Positions 43,993-52,183 of a stretch of DNA of 64,000 nt are shown here, one piece after another. The DNA lies in contig NZ_CP083810.1 in assembly GCF_020149765.1 (NCBI RefSeq), positions 1 through 64,000 of the forward strand. The letters are read 5' to 3'. The notes under the pieces were generated by a model. It made no database searches and was not told the origin of the DNA. It saw only the letters and a list, made by a program, of their open reading frames with translations. This stretch comes from Pantoea agglomerans. GTDB lineage: Bacteria; Pseudomonadota; Gammaproteobacteria; Enterobacterales; Enterobacteriaceae. Positions within the stretch are counted from its first letter, which is position 1, and each line of letters opens with the position of its first letter. Made by a program: the position numbers and the translations under genes.

Positions 43993-44634
43993 GTGTTTAA
44001 TAACAGTAGTTTTCTTGAATGGATTTGGTTGCATGGGCCGCAGGGACTAATGCTGGTAGTAGTTCTCATGGCACTGAAGATCCTACATGACTGGCTAATA
44101 AGAACCGAACCGTTGAATATGCTTGCGGGGCTTTTTAGCAGAACCCGCCGGCTTGAGAAGATGCTGAGCCGGGATTATCTATCTGACGTAAACCGGGAAC
44201 TTGTACTGTCTGAACTCAATCAAAGATGCAACTACGGACAGACCGGCATAAGGGAGCCCCGGTTGCAACAGGCTGCGACCCGGATGACCGCCTTGTGCTG
44301 CCTAAGGCCTCGCTATCTAAAACCCTGGCGGACATACCTTACCGAGCGACAGGGGCAGATAATATTCGATAAAAAGCGTTACCGCCGGGACTGGAACTTT
44401 TTTAGGTTCATAAATCTCCCGCTGACCACTCTTGCATTACTGGTGATGGCAGTTCTGTTTATCCCGGTATTCGGGCTGCGTATGCTTCCGCTGATTGCTG
44501 CCGGAAACGTAGAGGCATGGTATTTTCCATGGCTGCTGCTGACATCACCTATGGCTCCGGGAGCAACGGCTGAAATGGAAGCCTGCCTTGAAAAATTTAA
44601 TACAGAAGCAACTGAAGGCGAATATACCAGCTAA
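43993..44634 (+). CDS. Two-span membrane protein of unknown function
   Basis: The start is GTG at 43993, because an AGGAGGA ribosome binding site lies 6 bp upstream. The reading frame is open back to 43882, but those upstream starts lack a site. The 213-residue product has a short N-terminus (LEWIWLHGPQG), a membrane span at about residues 18-35, a basic cytoplasmic region rich in Arg and Leu, a second span at about 142-165 and a C-terminal acidic tail. No family is recognised. It is divergent from the interrupted membrane-protein gene, and the two may belong together. Confidence 0.6.
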   Translation: MFNNSSFLEWIWLHGPQGLMLVVVLMALKILHDWLIRTEPLNMLAGLFSRTRRLEKMLSRDYLSDVNRELVLSELNQRCNYGQTGIREPRLQQAATRMTALCCLRPRYLKPWRTYLTERQGQIIFDKKRYRRDWNFFRFINLPLTTLALLVMAVLFIPVFGLRMLPLIAAGNVEAWYFPWLLLTSPMAPGATAEMEACLEKFNTEATEGEYTS

Positions 44635-45097
44635 TCGAACAGACTTGTAGCGCAACTAATGTGGATTGTCTGCTTCTGCCGGTTACCAAAATATGCAGCC
44701 AGGCTGAAGCAGCTTATTCTTGGTTATGGAGATAACATATATGGGTAACGTGCGAACAAGCTGACGTCATTAACAAATGTACTGCTTTAAAAGTAAAACT
44801 TTCGCCGCAAGATAACAGGATGGGCCCGATATTTTACTGTCGTCAGGGAGGGAACTGGCTCACTCAGCTTCATGCAATAGTAGCCAATCATCATATAATG
44901 TTAGGTACGACGGTGGGGTTCGGACGATATAGTAGATAAGGATAGTAAATTTATTTAACATAAACTGCGGTATGCGAACTGATAATATGGTAGCTAAATT
45001 GTGATGTCCGCATCTGACCATATACATGTCCGTGCTATAGCCTCACTCCAGCGATCATTGCTTTCAAAGGATGAGACACGGAATGGAGTTTTTTTCG
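44635..45097. other. Gene-free stretch left of a transposase remnant
   Basis: No ORF or strong repeat is supported in this 460-bp stretch. It ends at the remnant of a transposase gene, so part of it may be former insertion-sequence DNA. Confidence 0.5.
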
Positions 45098-45183
45098 ATG
45101 AACGATGTGAACCGACTCGGGATCCTTCAGGACGTGATTGACCGGCGTCTTACTACACGTCCCGCGGCCAGCCGGCTCGGTAC
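45098..45183 (+). pseudogene. 5' remnant of an ISNCY/IS1202-type transposase gene
   Basis: From the ATG at 45098 a frame encodes MNDVNRLGILQDVIDRRL and TTRPAASRLG, which is the usual beginning of transposases with an N-terminal helix-turn-helix (IS1202-like ISNCY group). The similarity stops at about 45183 and the frame then runs into AT-rich DNA of the next gene on the other strand, ending at a TAG near 45223. The breakpoint therefore marks the boundary of the AT-rich three-gene operon that follows. Confidence 0.65.
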
Positions 45184-45185
45184 AT

Positions 45186-46199
45186 TTATTTATGCTTGGG
45201 CAATGATAGATGCTTACAAAAAATAGCAATAATAAATTTCCCTGCAGAATGTGATGTTGGGCCATGTACATGAATTCTGTTTTGATGTGGCTCAAACTTA
45301 CCATGCCATTCACAATAATGCGTGGTTTTGTTAATAACAATCTCTCTTTCTTTTCGACATTTTTCATTTTTTCTAACATCTGGTTTTTCAGGCGCTACAC
45401 ATAATCCTAAGGCTTGGAATCGTTCTTCAATTAGTTCATTGGTTGGCTTCTGACCTATTGTTGAATTAATTGTATCGCTAATATGTATCGCAGGAGGTGG
45501 AGCGGAATAAATCCAATTACCATAATCGTTGAATATTTCTAAATATTTTTTCAGTTTTTGATAAACAGAAGAATAGCCGCCCTCAAACGAGTCTATTCCG
45601 TCCCAGACACCTTTGAAGAAATATAAATCAGGATACAGATGGCTTGAAAGAATATGTAAGTTTTCCTTGGCATCCCTTACTGTCGATAATGCACACTCTC
45701 TCCAGAATGTTAAATTGCTTTTTTCAGAATTAACAAAGTAAATTTCTAATTGCCCATATGTTGACGAAACCGGAAGCTTTGATTTATCCCTGAGTGATAT
45801 ACAGGCGAAAGGGGTATTGTTAATCAAGTTATGATAAGCATAAGCATAAGCATAATCAAGTCCGACAATTGTACCAGAACTATCACTGACATCACTTTTT
45901 AGAAAGGTAGGGGGCCATAAATTTTCCACATCCTCATAAAAACATCCACGATTTATATATGACGCTAATTCATCTTTGATTCCCTTGTCGATTTCAGCTG
46001 ATTCTGGAGAACAAAGGAATGTCCAAAGATCCATTCCCCTACATACTTTTTTGCTCTGAAATTCATTTCCGAAAAAGAAATCTTCTCCACGTTCCTTAGC
46101 GATATATAGTCTATCTAGGAAGTTTTATAAAATATTAGCAATTTCCGGACATGAGAGATTTATAAAATCCCAGTCAGATGAATCAATAACGAATGACAT
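45186..46199 (-). pseudogene. Third gene of the DUF262-AAA operon, interrupted by an in-frame TAA at codon 25
   Basis: The natural start is ATG at 46199, one base after the stop of the ATPase gene. The frame gives 24 residues (MSFVIDSSDWDF onward), meets TAA at 46125-46127, and is then open for 313 codons to 45186. An ATG at 46034 could restart translation and give 282 residues. The C-terminal part contains a run of His and Cys (HYCEWHGKFEPHQNRIHVHG, about 50 residues from the end), which looks like a metal-binding or catalytic motif; I do not recognise the family. The loss of the N-terminus probably impairs it, unless the stop is read through or the restart works. Confidence 0.65.
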
Positions 46200-46200
46200 T

Positions 46201-47298
46201 TTATATTCTGCTCCGTCTAAATTTACCGAGAGTAGCTGTATCTATTTGGTATTGATCGAAGAAAGAGTTTGGCCATCCAGATAAACCGCCATATTCAGTA
46301 AAATGTAACTCAGTAATTGATGGTTCTTTTGCGTTATTATCAAAAAATAAAACATTTGCATCTTTATGTGAAATGTTATTTTTAGCTGCTATAGATTTTC
46401 TTATACCATTAAGGACATGATCTGAGTGAGTCTCCACTAAAACCTGAACCCCTTTCGCAGATAACCAACCAATATACTCTCCAATTTTTGATTGGCCAGC
46501 AGGATGCAAATGAGCCTCTGGATTTTCAATTATAAGCAGACCATTCTCTTTAATCACTAAACCTGCAAGAATTATTGGTAAAACATATGTTACCCCAAAC
46601 CCCATATTTGAAGCTTTAACCCACTCCCCATTTTCAACTTTGAATTGTAGTGAGGAAGATGTATTAGAGCCATATTTTTCTGAGCGTACTTTAATAGGTC
46701 TAAAAATTTCAGAAAGCCATTTTTCCAATTGGTAATTCAAAAAAACAGCTTCATTTTCTGGGGTGTCAGGATGAGTTCTGGAGGCATAATTAATAGGCAT
46801 TAAACCAATGCTATCTATAAGCTGTGCACAATATTCCCCTCTAATTCCAAGCTCTAGTTCTTGATGATGCTTTGACGTGAATTTATATTCTGTTTTTGGG
46901 CCAAATCGTTCCGCTGACAAATATATAAATGATCTATTTCCTGTAATAAAATGCTCTCCAGAGTAAAAATACTTCACATCCAAATATAAAGAAAATAAAT
47001 TTGAAGATGTAAATTTGAACTCACCATGCACTCCATTATTAAATTCAAGGGAGATATCAATCTCTTCCTTTCCGTTACGCCAGTTCATTATATCTTGTAC
47101 TGTCCCAAGATCAACGCCATAAGCGGTGTCTAATGGTACTGTATTGTGACCTTTAGAAGCTTCATGAGATAACAAAATTGCTTGAATAAATGATGATTTA
47201 CCTGCACCATTTACTCCAGCTAAAATTGTTAGATTTTTTAGTGGAAAGGTTTCACAAATGAATCGCTTGAAACCTTCAATCTTCACTGTTTTAATCAT
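46201..47298 (-). CDS. AAA-type ATPase with OLD/DUF3696-like architecture
   Basis: The 365-residue protein has the N-terminal IEGFKRF start of ABC/SMC-like ATPases, Walker A GVNGAGKSS at residues 28-36, a Walker B region LLIIENPEAHLHP at about 254-266, and an H-motif VETHSDHVLNG at about 286-296. This arrangement is that of the DUF3696 family of predicted ATPases, related to the OLD and RecF-like enzymes of defence systems, but without a Toprim nuclease domain. It overlaps the upstream DUF262 gene by 8 bp and is followed after 1 nt by the third gene, giving a tight three-gene operon. Confidence 0.85.
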   Translation of the reverse strand: MIKTVKIEGFKRFICETFPLKNLTILAGVNGAGKSSFIQAILLSHEASKGHNTVPLDTAYGVDLGTVQDIMNWRNGKEEIDISLEFNNGVHGEFKFTSSNLFSLYLDVKYFYSGEHFITGNRSFIYLSAERFGPKTEYKFTSKHHQELELGIRGEYCAQLIDSIGLMPINYASRTHPDTPENEAVFLNYQLEKWLSEIFRPIKVRSEKYGSNTSSSLQFKVENGEWVKASNMGFGVTYVLPIILAGLVIKENGLLIIENPEAHLHPAGQSKIGEYIGWLSAKGVQVLVETHSDHVLNGIRKSIAAKNNISHKDANVLFFDNNAKEPSITELHFTEYGGLSGWPNSFFDQYQIDTATLGKFRRSRI

Positions 47299-48493
47299 TA
47301 AGTATACTCTTTAACTCATTTATTGGTTTGGTTAATCTTGCTATTACCGCGCTAGGTGATCCGGTGCTCACAGTTACAGACTTCAGATAGTTTTCATCTT
47401 TGAATAGCTCAAGTAAGGATTGTTTTACTTCCTCTTTCTTATCTAGAAGTTTGTTATAAGAAAATAAAGACAAAGCGATACTTTGAGATTCAAAAATAGC
47501 TCTATTTATAGGTCCTCGTTTTTTACCTTCCTCTATTCTTCGAAATGCGTTATCGCCAAGAATATCATATGCACTTTTCATTGACGATATGAAGTTTTGA
47601 TAAAGTAAACCTAACTCATCGTCACTAATAGGGGCTAGATCTGACTCCTCAGATTTTTTTCCATCAAGCCGACGTGTGAAATCAATCAAAAAACGGTCTA
47701 AGCTTGCATAATTTTTATACTCATCAATAGAAGTCATTTTGAATGCGCAATACCGTAAGACCAGCTCCTGATTAGTCATACGTCCGCTATCGCGTACTTT
47801 TATACCATCAACTGAACTCCAAAAATTCCAGCCGGTAGCATTATCAAAAAATTCATTCTCTGAAAGTAATTTCAAATATTCTCTTGCACGTGAGGTGCTC
47901 ATAGCATGTCTTATTTCTTGCGGCTTGAGCGGGCTACCTAAAGTATTTACCCTGCTAAATATATCGTATTTAATACCATTGGGTGTTGATGGTTCTATTA
48001 CATGAACTACAATTTGAGTAGCCCTGAAACGCCTCAATTCTAGAGAAGGAAGATTTTCAAAATTAATTCCATCTAAATGCTTAAGATACTCTAAATGTTG
48101 GGATTGCAATGAATATAAATTATTCATGAAAGAAGATATAGTACTTAATCTTTGCACTCCATCGACTATCTGAAATGATCCGTCAGATTCCTGATTGAAA
48201 TAGAAAGCTGGCAAAGGAATGCCTAATAATACTGATTCAATCAATCTAATCTTTTGTTGAGTGCTCCAGACGTAATCACGTTGGAAGTCGGGTGAGAGAT
48301 CAATATCCTTATCGTTTATTTGGTCCACTACTTCACGTAGAGAAAAATGCTTTGTTGTAATTCTTATTTTTTCAGGATCCCAAGGATGTGCAGATGGAGA
48401 ATCATCAAGTTTCTCCATTTCGACTTTCAGTTCTTTGTCTATGGGTACTACAACATTAGCGTTCGCTTCGTCAAATTGTTCATCAGCAATCAT
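47291..48493 (-). CDS. DUF262 (GmrSD-N-like, ParB/Srx fold) protein
   Basis: The 400-residue protein carries a DUF262 domain after a 45-residue acidic N-terminus: DIDLSPDFQRDYVWS at about residues 63-77, RLIESVLLGIPLPAFYF at about 83-99, and the nucleotide-binding motif IVDGVQRLSTI at about 108-118. DUF262 proteins are nucleotide-hydrolysing partners in several restriction systems (for example GmrS). The usual C-terminal nuclease domain DUF1524 (HNH) is missing; the C-terminus is alpha-helical. It is the first gene of the operon with the AAA ATPase. The operon's DNA is AT-rich compared with its neighbours. Confidence 0.88.
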   Translation of the reverse strand: MIADEQFDEANANVVVPIDKELKVEMEKLDDSPSAHPWDPEKIRITTKHFSLREVVDQINDKDIDLSPDFQRDYVWSTQQKIRLIESVLLGIPLPAFYFNQESDGSFQIVDGVQRLSTISSFMNNLYSLQSQHLEYLKHLDGINFENLPSLELRRFRATQIVVHVIEPSTPNGIKYDIFSRVNTLGSPLKPQEIRHAMSTSRAREYLKLLSENEFFDNATGWNFWSSVDGIKVRDSGRMTNQELVLRYCAFKMTSIDEYKNYASLDRFLIDFTRRLDGKKSEESDLAPISDDELGLLYQNFISSMKSAYDILGDNAFRRIEEGKKRGPINRAIFESQSIALSLFSYNKLLDKKEEVKQSLLELFKDENYLKSVTVSTGSPSAVIARLTKPINELKSILND

Positions 48494-48717
48494 TTTTTAT
48501 CTCACATAACTAAGCTTGTATTTTACATTATATCTTTAAAAAGTTGCTCTGGAAAACCCGTGTATGATTTTGTTCTAAAACATCTAAAATTTTCTTTTCT
48601 ACTTACTAAAATGTATGTTTGAATAAGTAGTTTTACCAGAACCAATCAGGCAGGAGATAGTCCGGTCAGATTTCAGCCTGTAGCCAGGCGGCTCACCCCA
48701 TCAGACTCAGGGCCAAC
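48494..48717. other. Promoter region of the DUF262 operon and edge of the accessory DNA
   Basis: AT-rich DNA next to the DUF262 start gives way at about 48630 to DNA of balanced composition. The full gene-free stretch up to 49161 holds the decayed recombinase fragment described at 48718 and nothing else recognised. Confidence 0.45.
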
Positions 48718-49055
48718 ATGACTGACTCTGTCAACAGCAGCGTCATTCCGTGCAAATTGTCGCTTTACTCTACAGAAACTCTAGACGTGTTCGCTCTGGT
48801 TGCTATTAACAGCAGCTCCTCACTGAACCCGGCACAGTCCTACCTGATTGGTCTGTCGTCTGCGCCAGCTTGCAGACGATGAAGTCATTTCTGAACATCA
48901 TTGCGGGCATGCCCGGCTTTACCTCTCAGCACAGCTGCGCCAGGGACAGCCTGCGCAGTCACTATATTCGCGGCCTGCTGGAAATGCTACAGGCCAACGG
49001 CAGGGCACTAACCACCATCAATACCGAGCTGCTTTTGCTGTCTACTCACCCGTAG
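48718..49055 (+). pseudogene. Decayed N-terminal fragment of a tyrosine recombinase
   Basis: From ATG at 48718 a frame encodes LDVFALVAINSSSSLNPAQ and YLIGLSS before a frameshift near 48865. It continues in another frame as TMKSFLNIIAGMPGF, then LRSHYIRGLLEMLQANGRA and TTINTEL to a stop at 49055. This is the pattern of the N-terminal SAM-like DNA-binding domain of plasmid-borne phage-integrase-family recombinases ('NPA..YL..L...S..tM...Ln.ia', then 'hv..l...L......tiN'). The catalytic domain is absent. It marks a probable old integration or element edge. Confidence 0.6.
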
Positions 49056-49161
49056 CCGTGACGAAATATTACTGCTATTCTGACCATCATTGTCGTTGAG
49101 AACGTCACTGAAATATTTAAAGCTGTTCGTATAAGCTGCAATGCCTTCACGATGTTTTCAT

Positions 49162-49647
49162 TTACCCTCTCGCCTGCCAGAATGCCTGCTGCAACGACAG
49201 CGTTTCCTCTTCAACCTCCTGAACCGGCCCGATCAGCACAATATCTTTCTGCCCGTGCGCAAATACCGACGAGGCTGGCAGACTCATGGTGGGATTTTCA
49301 TGATGGTTGCCGGTGCACGCCAGCATGCGCGCTTCGCTCATGCCATACACCACCCGGCCGATATTCGCCCAGTAGATTGTGCCGGCGCACATGCAGCACG
49401 GCTCGACGGCGGTATAGAGCGTACAGTCCCAAAGATAGTCAGGGGTAAAATTACTCGCGGCTATTCGAGCGAGGGTTGACTCGGCATGATTAACGGTATC
49501 GATATTACACTGCGTCAACAGGACAGTCTCATTATCAGGCGCCACCAGCACCGCGCCGAACGGGTGATTGCCCAGGGCGATAGCGCGCCTTGCAACTTCG
49601 TTAGACAGCCGCAAAAATTTAATATCGGCGGCGTTATGCATTTTCAT
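49162..49647 (-). CDS. Nucleoside/nucleobase deaminase (guanine-deaminase-like, zinc-dependent)
   Basis: The 161-residue protein has the cytidine-deaminase-fold zinc site: HAES (about residue 54; His ligand and catalytic Glu) and TAVEPCCMCAGTIYW (about 79-93; two Cys ligands). Length and the CMCAGAIYWA-type motif match guanine deaminases of the GuaD type and related tRNA/nucleobase deaminases. Its start lies inside the end of the xanthine/uracil permease gene, so import and deamination of a purine or pyrimidine base are coupled. The exact substrate is uncertain. Confidence 0.85.
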   Translation of the reverse strand: MKMHNAADIKFLRLSNEVARRAIALGNHPFGAVLVAPDNETVLLTQCNIDTVNHAESTLARIAASNFTPDYLWDCTLYTAVEPCCMCAGTIYWANIGRVVYGMSEARMLACTGNHHENPTMSLPASSVFAHGQKDIVLIGPVQEVEEETLSLQQAFWQARG

Positions 49648-50947
49648 CCTCTTTTTTAGTATTCAGTAAGCTGTTCAGCACTACGGCAGTAAAACCGCCC
49701 ATAAAAATACCGCTGTCGAAAATTAGCCTTAACGATGAGGGCAGCGATGTAAATAACGCCGGAAACGCCATGGGAATGACGCCAACGCTTATCGAGACGG
49801 CAACAATGAGCATATTGTTGTCATTTTTAAAACTGACCTCTTTCAGCTGCTGAATGCCGGCGGCCAGCGTCATGCCGAACATCAACACGCCAACGCCGCC
49901 CAGCACCGGACGCGGGATCGCCGATACCAACGCGCCCAGCTTAGGAAACAGGCCGAGTAACACCAGTATCAACCCGGCAGCAGCCAGCACCGACCGGCTG
50001 GTGATACGCGTCAGCATAATCAGCCCGGCATTTTGCGAAAAAGCGTTGTAAGGAAAACTATTGAGACAGCCGCCGACCATAGTGGAGAGACCGTCGGCGC
50101 GGATCGTATCGGCAAGACGCTGCGGGGTCGTCGGGCGTCCCATTAGCTTGTCTATCAGCAGGACGTTGCCGGTTGTCTCTGTCATCACGATGATCATCGC
50201 CAGGCAGGAGACCAAAACAGGCACGGGGGAAAACGCCGGCAGGCCAAAAGAGAAGGGCATGCTGATGCCGAGCCATGCAGCGTGACCCACCGCGGAGAAA
50301 TCGGTCAGGCCTGCGAACCAGGCGATAAGGGTCCCCGCCAGCATGCCTGCCAGGATGCTGAAGTTGCGGATGATGCCTTGCGTTTTGCAGTAAAAAAACA
50401 GCGTGATCGCCAGGGTGGCCAGACCCAGCAGCAGGCTGGACGGGCTGGCAAAGTCGGGCGCATCGGGGTTGCCGCCGCCGATCCAGATTGCCGCAGCGGG
50501 CATCAGAGAGATGCCGATAATGGTAATCACGCATCCCGTCACTACCGGCGGAAAAAAGCGGATCAAACGGCTAAAAAGCGGCGCGACCACCACGGTGAAC
50601 AGGCCGCAGGCAATCGCGAAGCCGAATACCGTGGTGATGCCATACTGCTGACCAATCCTCGCCATCGGCGCCAGAACGATAAAGGAGCAGCCCTGGATTA
50701 ACGGCATCCGTCCGCCAAAACGCCCGACGCCCACCGACTGCAGCAGCGTGGCGAGTCCGGAGGTCAGCAGGCAGGCGTTCACCAGCGTCACCGTCTCCGC
50801 CCCGGTCAGGCCCATCACCGACGCGAGGATCAGCGGCACCGTCACCGTCCCCGCGTACATCACCAGAACATGCTGTAAGCCCAGCGAAGCGATGCGCCTG
50901 GCGCTGAGCGAGCCTTCAGGTTTTTTTTCAGCTATTACCGTTTCCAT
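49634..50947 (-). CDS. Xanthine/uracil (NCS2) permease
   Basis: The 437-residue protein is a member of the nucleobase:cation symporter 2 family, with 12-14 membrane spans, the start LGLQHVLVMYAGTVTVPLI and the conserved substrate-site region SQNAGLIMLTRITSR (about residue 310). The frame is open further upstream, but ATG at 50947 has a GAGGTG site and gives the family's N-terminus. It is translated with the deaminase gene and divergent from a LysR regulator. Substrate could be xanthine, urate or uracil. Confidence 0.9.
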   Translation of the reverse strand: METVIAEKKPEGSLSARRIASLGLQHVLVMYAGTVTVPLILASVMGLTGAETVTLVNACLLTSGLATLLQSVGVGRFGGRMPLIQGCSFIVLAPMARIGQQYGITTVFGFAIACGLFTVVVAPLFSRLIRFFPPVVTGCVITIIGISLMPAAAIWIGGGNPDAPDFASPSSLLLGLATLAITLFFYCKTQGIIRNFSILAGMLAGTLIAWFAGLTDFSAVGHAAWLGISMPFSFGLPAFSPVPVLVSCLAMIIVMTETTGNVLLIDKLMGRPTTPQRLADTIRADGLSTMVGGCLNSFPYNAFSQNAGLIMLTRITSRSVLAAAGLILVLLGLFPKLGALVSAIPRPVLGGVGVLMFGMTLAAGIQQLKEVSFKNDNNMLIVAVSISVGVIPMAFPALFTSLPSSLRLIFDSGIFMGGFTAVVLNSLLNTKKEDENA

Positions 50948-51054
50948 AAACACCTCTCGTCGCACTGATAAAGCGCAGGAAGCCCACTCTATAAGTAAAA
51001 AAGTGATACAAGTAAGCGAGCTGTTTTCAGGAAAATTGAAAGCCGGGGGGCGTT

Positions 51055-51969
51055 TTGAAATATTCATTGGAACAACTTATGGTGTTTGAGCAGGTAGCCA
51101 AATCGGGATCTTTCTCCTCGGCCGCGCGTCAGCTGAAAAAATCCCAGTCCTCTGTGAACATGGCGATGAGCAACCTGGAGCTTGAGCTCGACCTCTGCTT
51201 GTTTGAACGCACGCCGCGACAGGTGCGGCTAACGCCGGAAGGCGAAGTGCTGCGCGAGTATGTCAAAACCATTCTGGAACGATGTCAGGCTTTCGATCAG
51301 CGCGTAACGGCATTCAACCAGCAGATTGAGAGCCATGTCAGCCTCGCCATCGAGCTTCCCTATGTCACGATTGCGCCCGTGCTATATGAATTCTCTATGA
51401 CCTTTCCTGAGGTCGATATCCATATCAAAGAGCCTTTTCGCGGCGATGTGGAGGCGATGGTGAAAAATGGCGAAGTCGATCTGGGCATCGCGCTCTCTCA
51501 CCCCGTTGAGAGCGAGAAAATTCAGTTTAGGCAGCTGGGGAAAGTGGTCATGGTGCATGTCGTCAGCGCCGCGCATCCGCTGGCGCAGCGCATCCCCGTC
51601 TCCTTTGCCGATTTGCACAGCTGGCGGCACATCACCTTTGGTTCCCAGGAGACAAGGATCGCCACCACCGAATACTTAGGCAGTCCCATGCTCTGGCGGG
51701 TGGAAAGCTACAGCGCGATGCTGGAGGCGGCGCTGGCCGGTCTCGGATGGGCGTCGCTTCCTCGCGAGTTCGTCGATCGCGAATTGCGCGCAGGGACCTT
51801 GATCGAGCTACGGCAGCAGGAGTACCCCCATACCGACTGGATCGTCGGCATTGATCTGCTCTGGTCTAAACAGGCGCCCGCCGGCAAAGCGCAACGCTGG
51901 CTGCGCGACCGTCTGGTGAAACATAAAATTTTTGAGCAGGACAGGGCGGGGAACCGAACCACGCTATAA
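51055..51969 (+). CDS. LysR-family regulator, divergent from the permease
   Basis: The 304-residue protein has the LysR N-terminal winged helix (LEQLMVFEQVAKSGSFSSAA, residues 5-24, recognition helix SQSSVNMAMSNLE at about 31-43) and a periplasmic-binding-protein-like effector domain. It is divergent with 107 bp between it and the permease gene, so it probably controls the permease-deaminase pair and itself. Confidence 0.92.
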   Translation: MKYSLEQLMVFEQVAKSGSFSSAARQLKKSQSSVNMAMSNLELELDLCLFERTPRQVRLTPEGEVLREYVKTILERCQAFDQRVTAFNQQIESHVSLAIELPYVTIAPVLYEFSMTFPEVDIHIKEPFRGDVEAMVKNGEVDLGIALSHPVESEKIQFRQLGKVVMVHVVSAAHPLAQRIPVSFADLHSWRHITFGSQETRIATTEYLGSPMLWRVESYSAMLEAALAGLGWASLPREFVDRELRAGTLIELRQQEYPHTDWIVGIDLLWSKQAPAGKAQRWLRDRLVKHKIFEQDRAGNRTTL

Positions 51970-51986
51970 CGGTTAAAAATAGTTAT

Positions 51987-52124
51987 CCAGACGTAAACGC
52001 CCAGGTTTTTTTCACCGAAATCATTTGGCCTGCTCGCTTTTTTACCAGACAATCTGCCGCCTTGTTATGTGTCTGGTCTGGCGCGGATGTCCGGTCTCCT
52101 TCGCTCTGTTCAGTCTGGCCAGAC
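51987..52124. promoter_or_regulatory. Repeated CCAGAC/GTCTGG motifs before the transporter gene
   Basis: The hexamer occurs as CCAGAC at 51987 and 52045, GTCTGG at 52071, TCTGG at 52076 and as the 12-bp palindrome GTCTGGCCAGAC at 52113-52124. All lie in the 214-bp gap before the transporter start at 52184. This looks like an operator array for an unidentified regulator. Confidence 0.45.
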
Positions 52125-52183
52125 AAAGAGTGATCAATCCTGTTGCGCCGGCATCTGAACAACCAGTAATTCAAAGTGTAAAA

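Noticed and set aside
45035..45379. 114-residue minus-strand ORF
   Set aside because: It overlaps the transposase remnant and the third operon gene in another frame and lacks a ribosome binding site.
50058..50534. ORFs opposite or out of frame with the permease, dehydrogenase and bud genes
   Set aside because: They are by-products of high GC and codon bias in the real genes, with low-complexity Arg/Ala/Gly composition.
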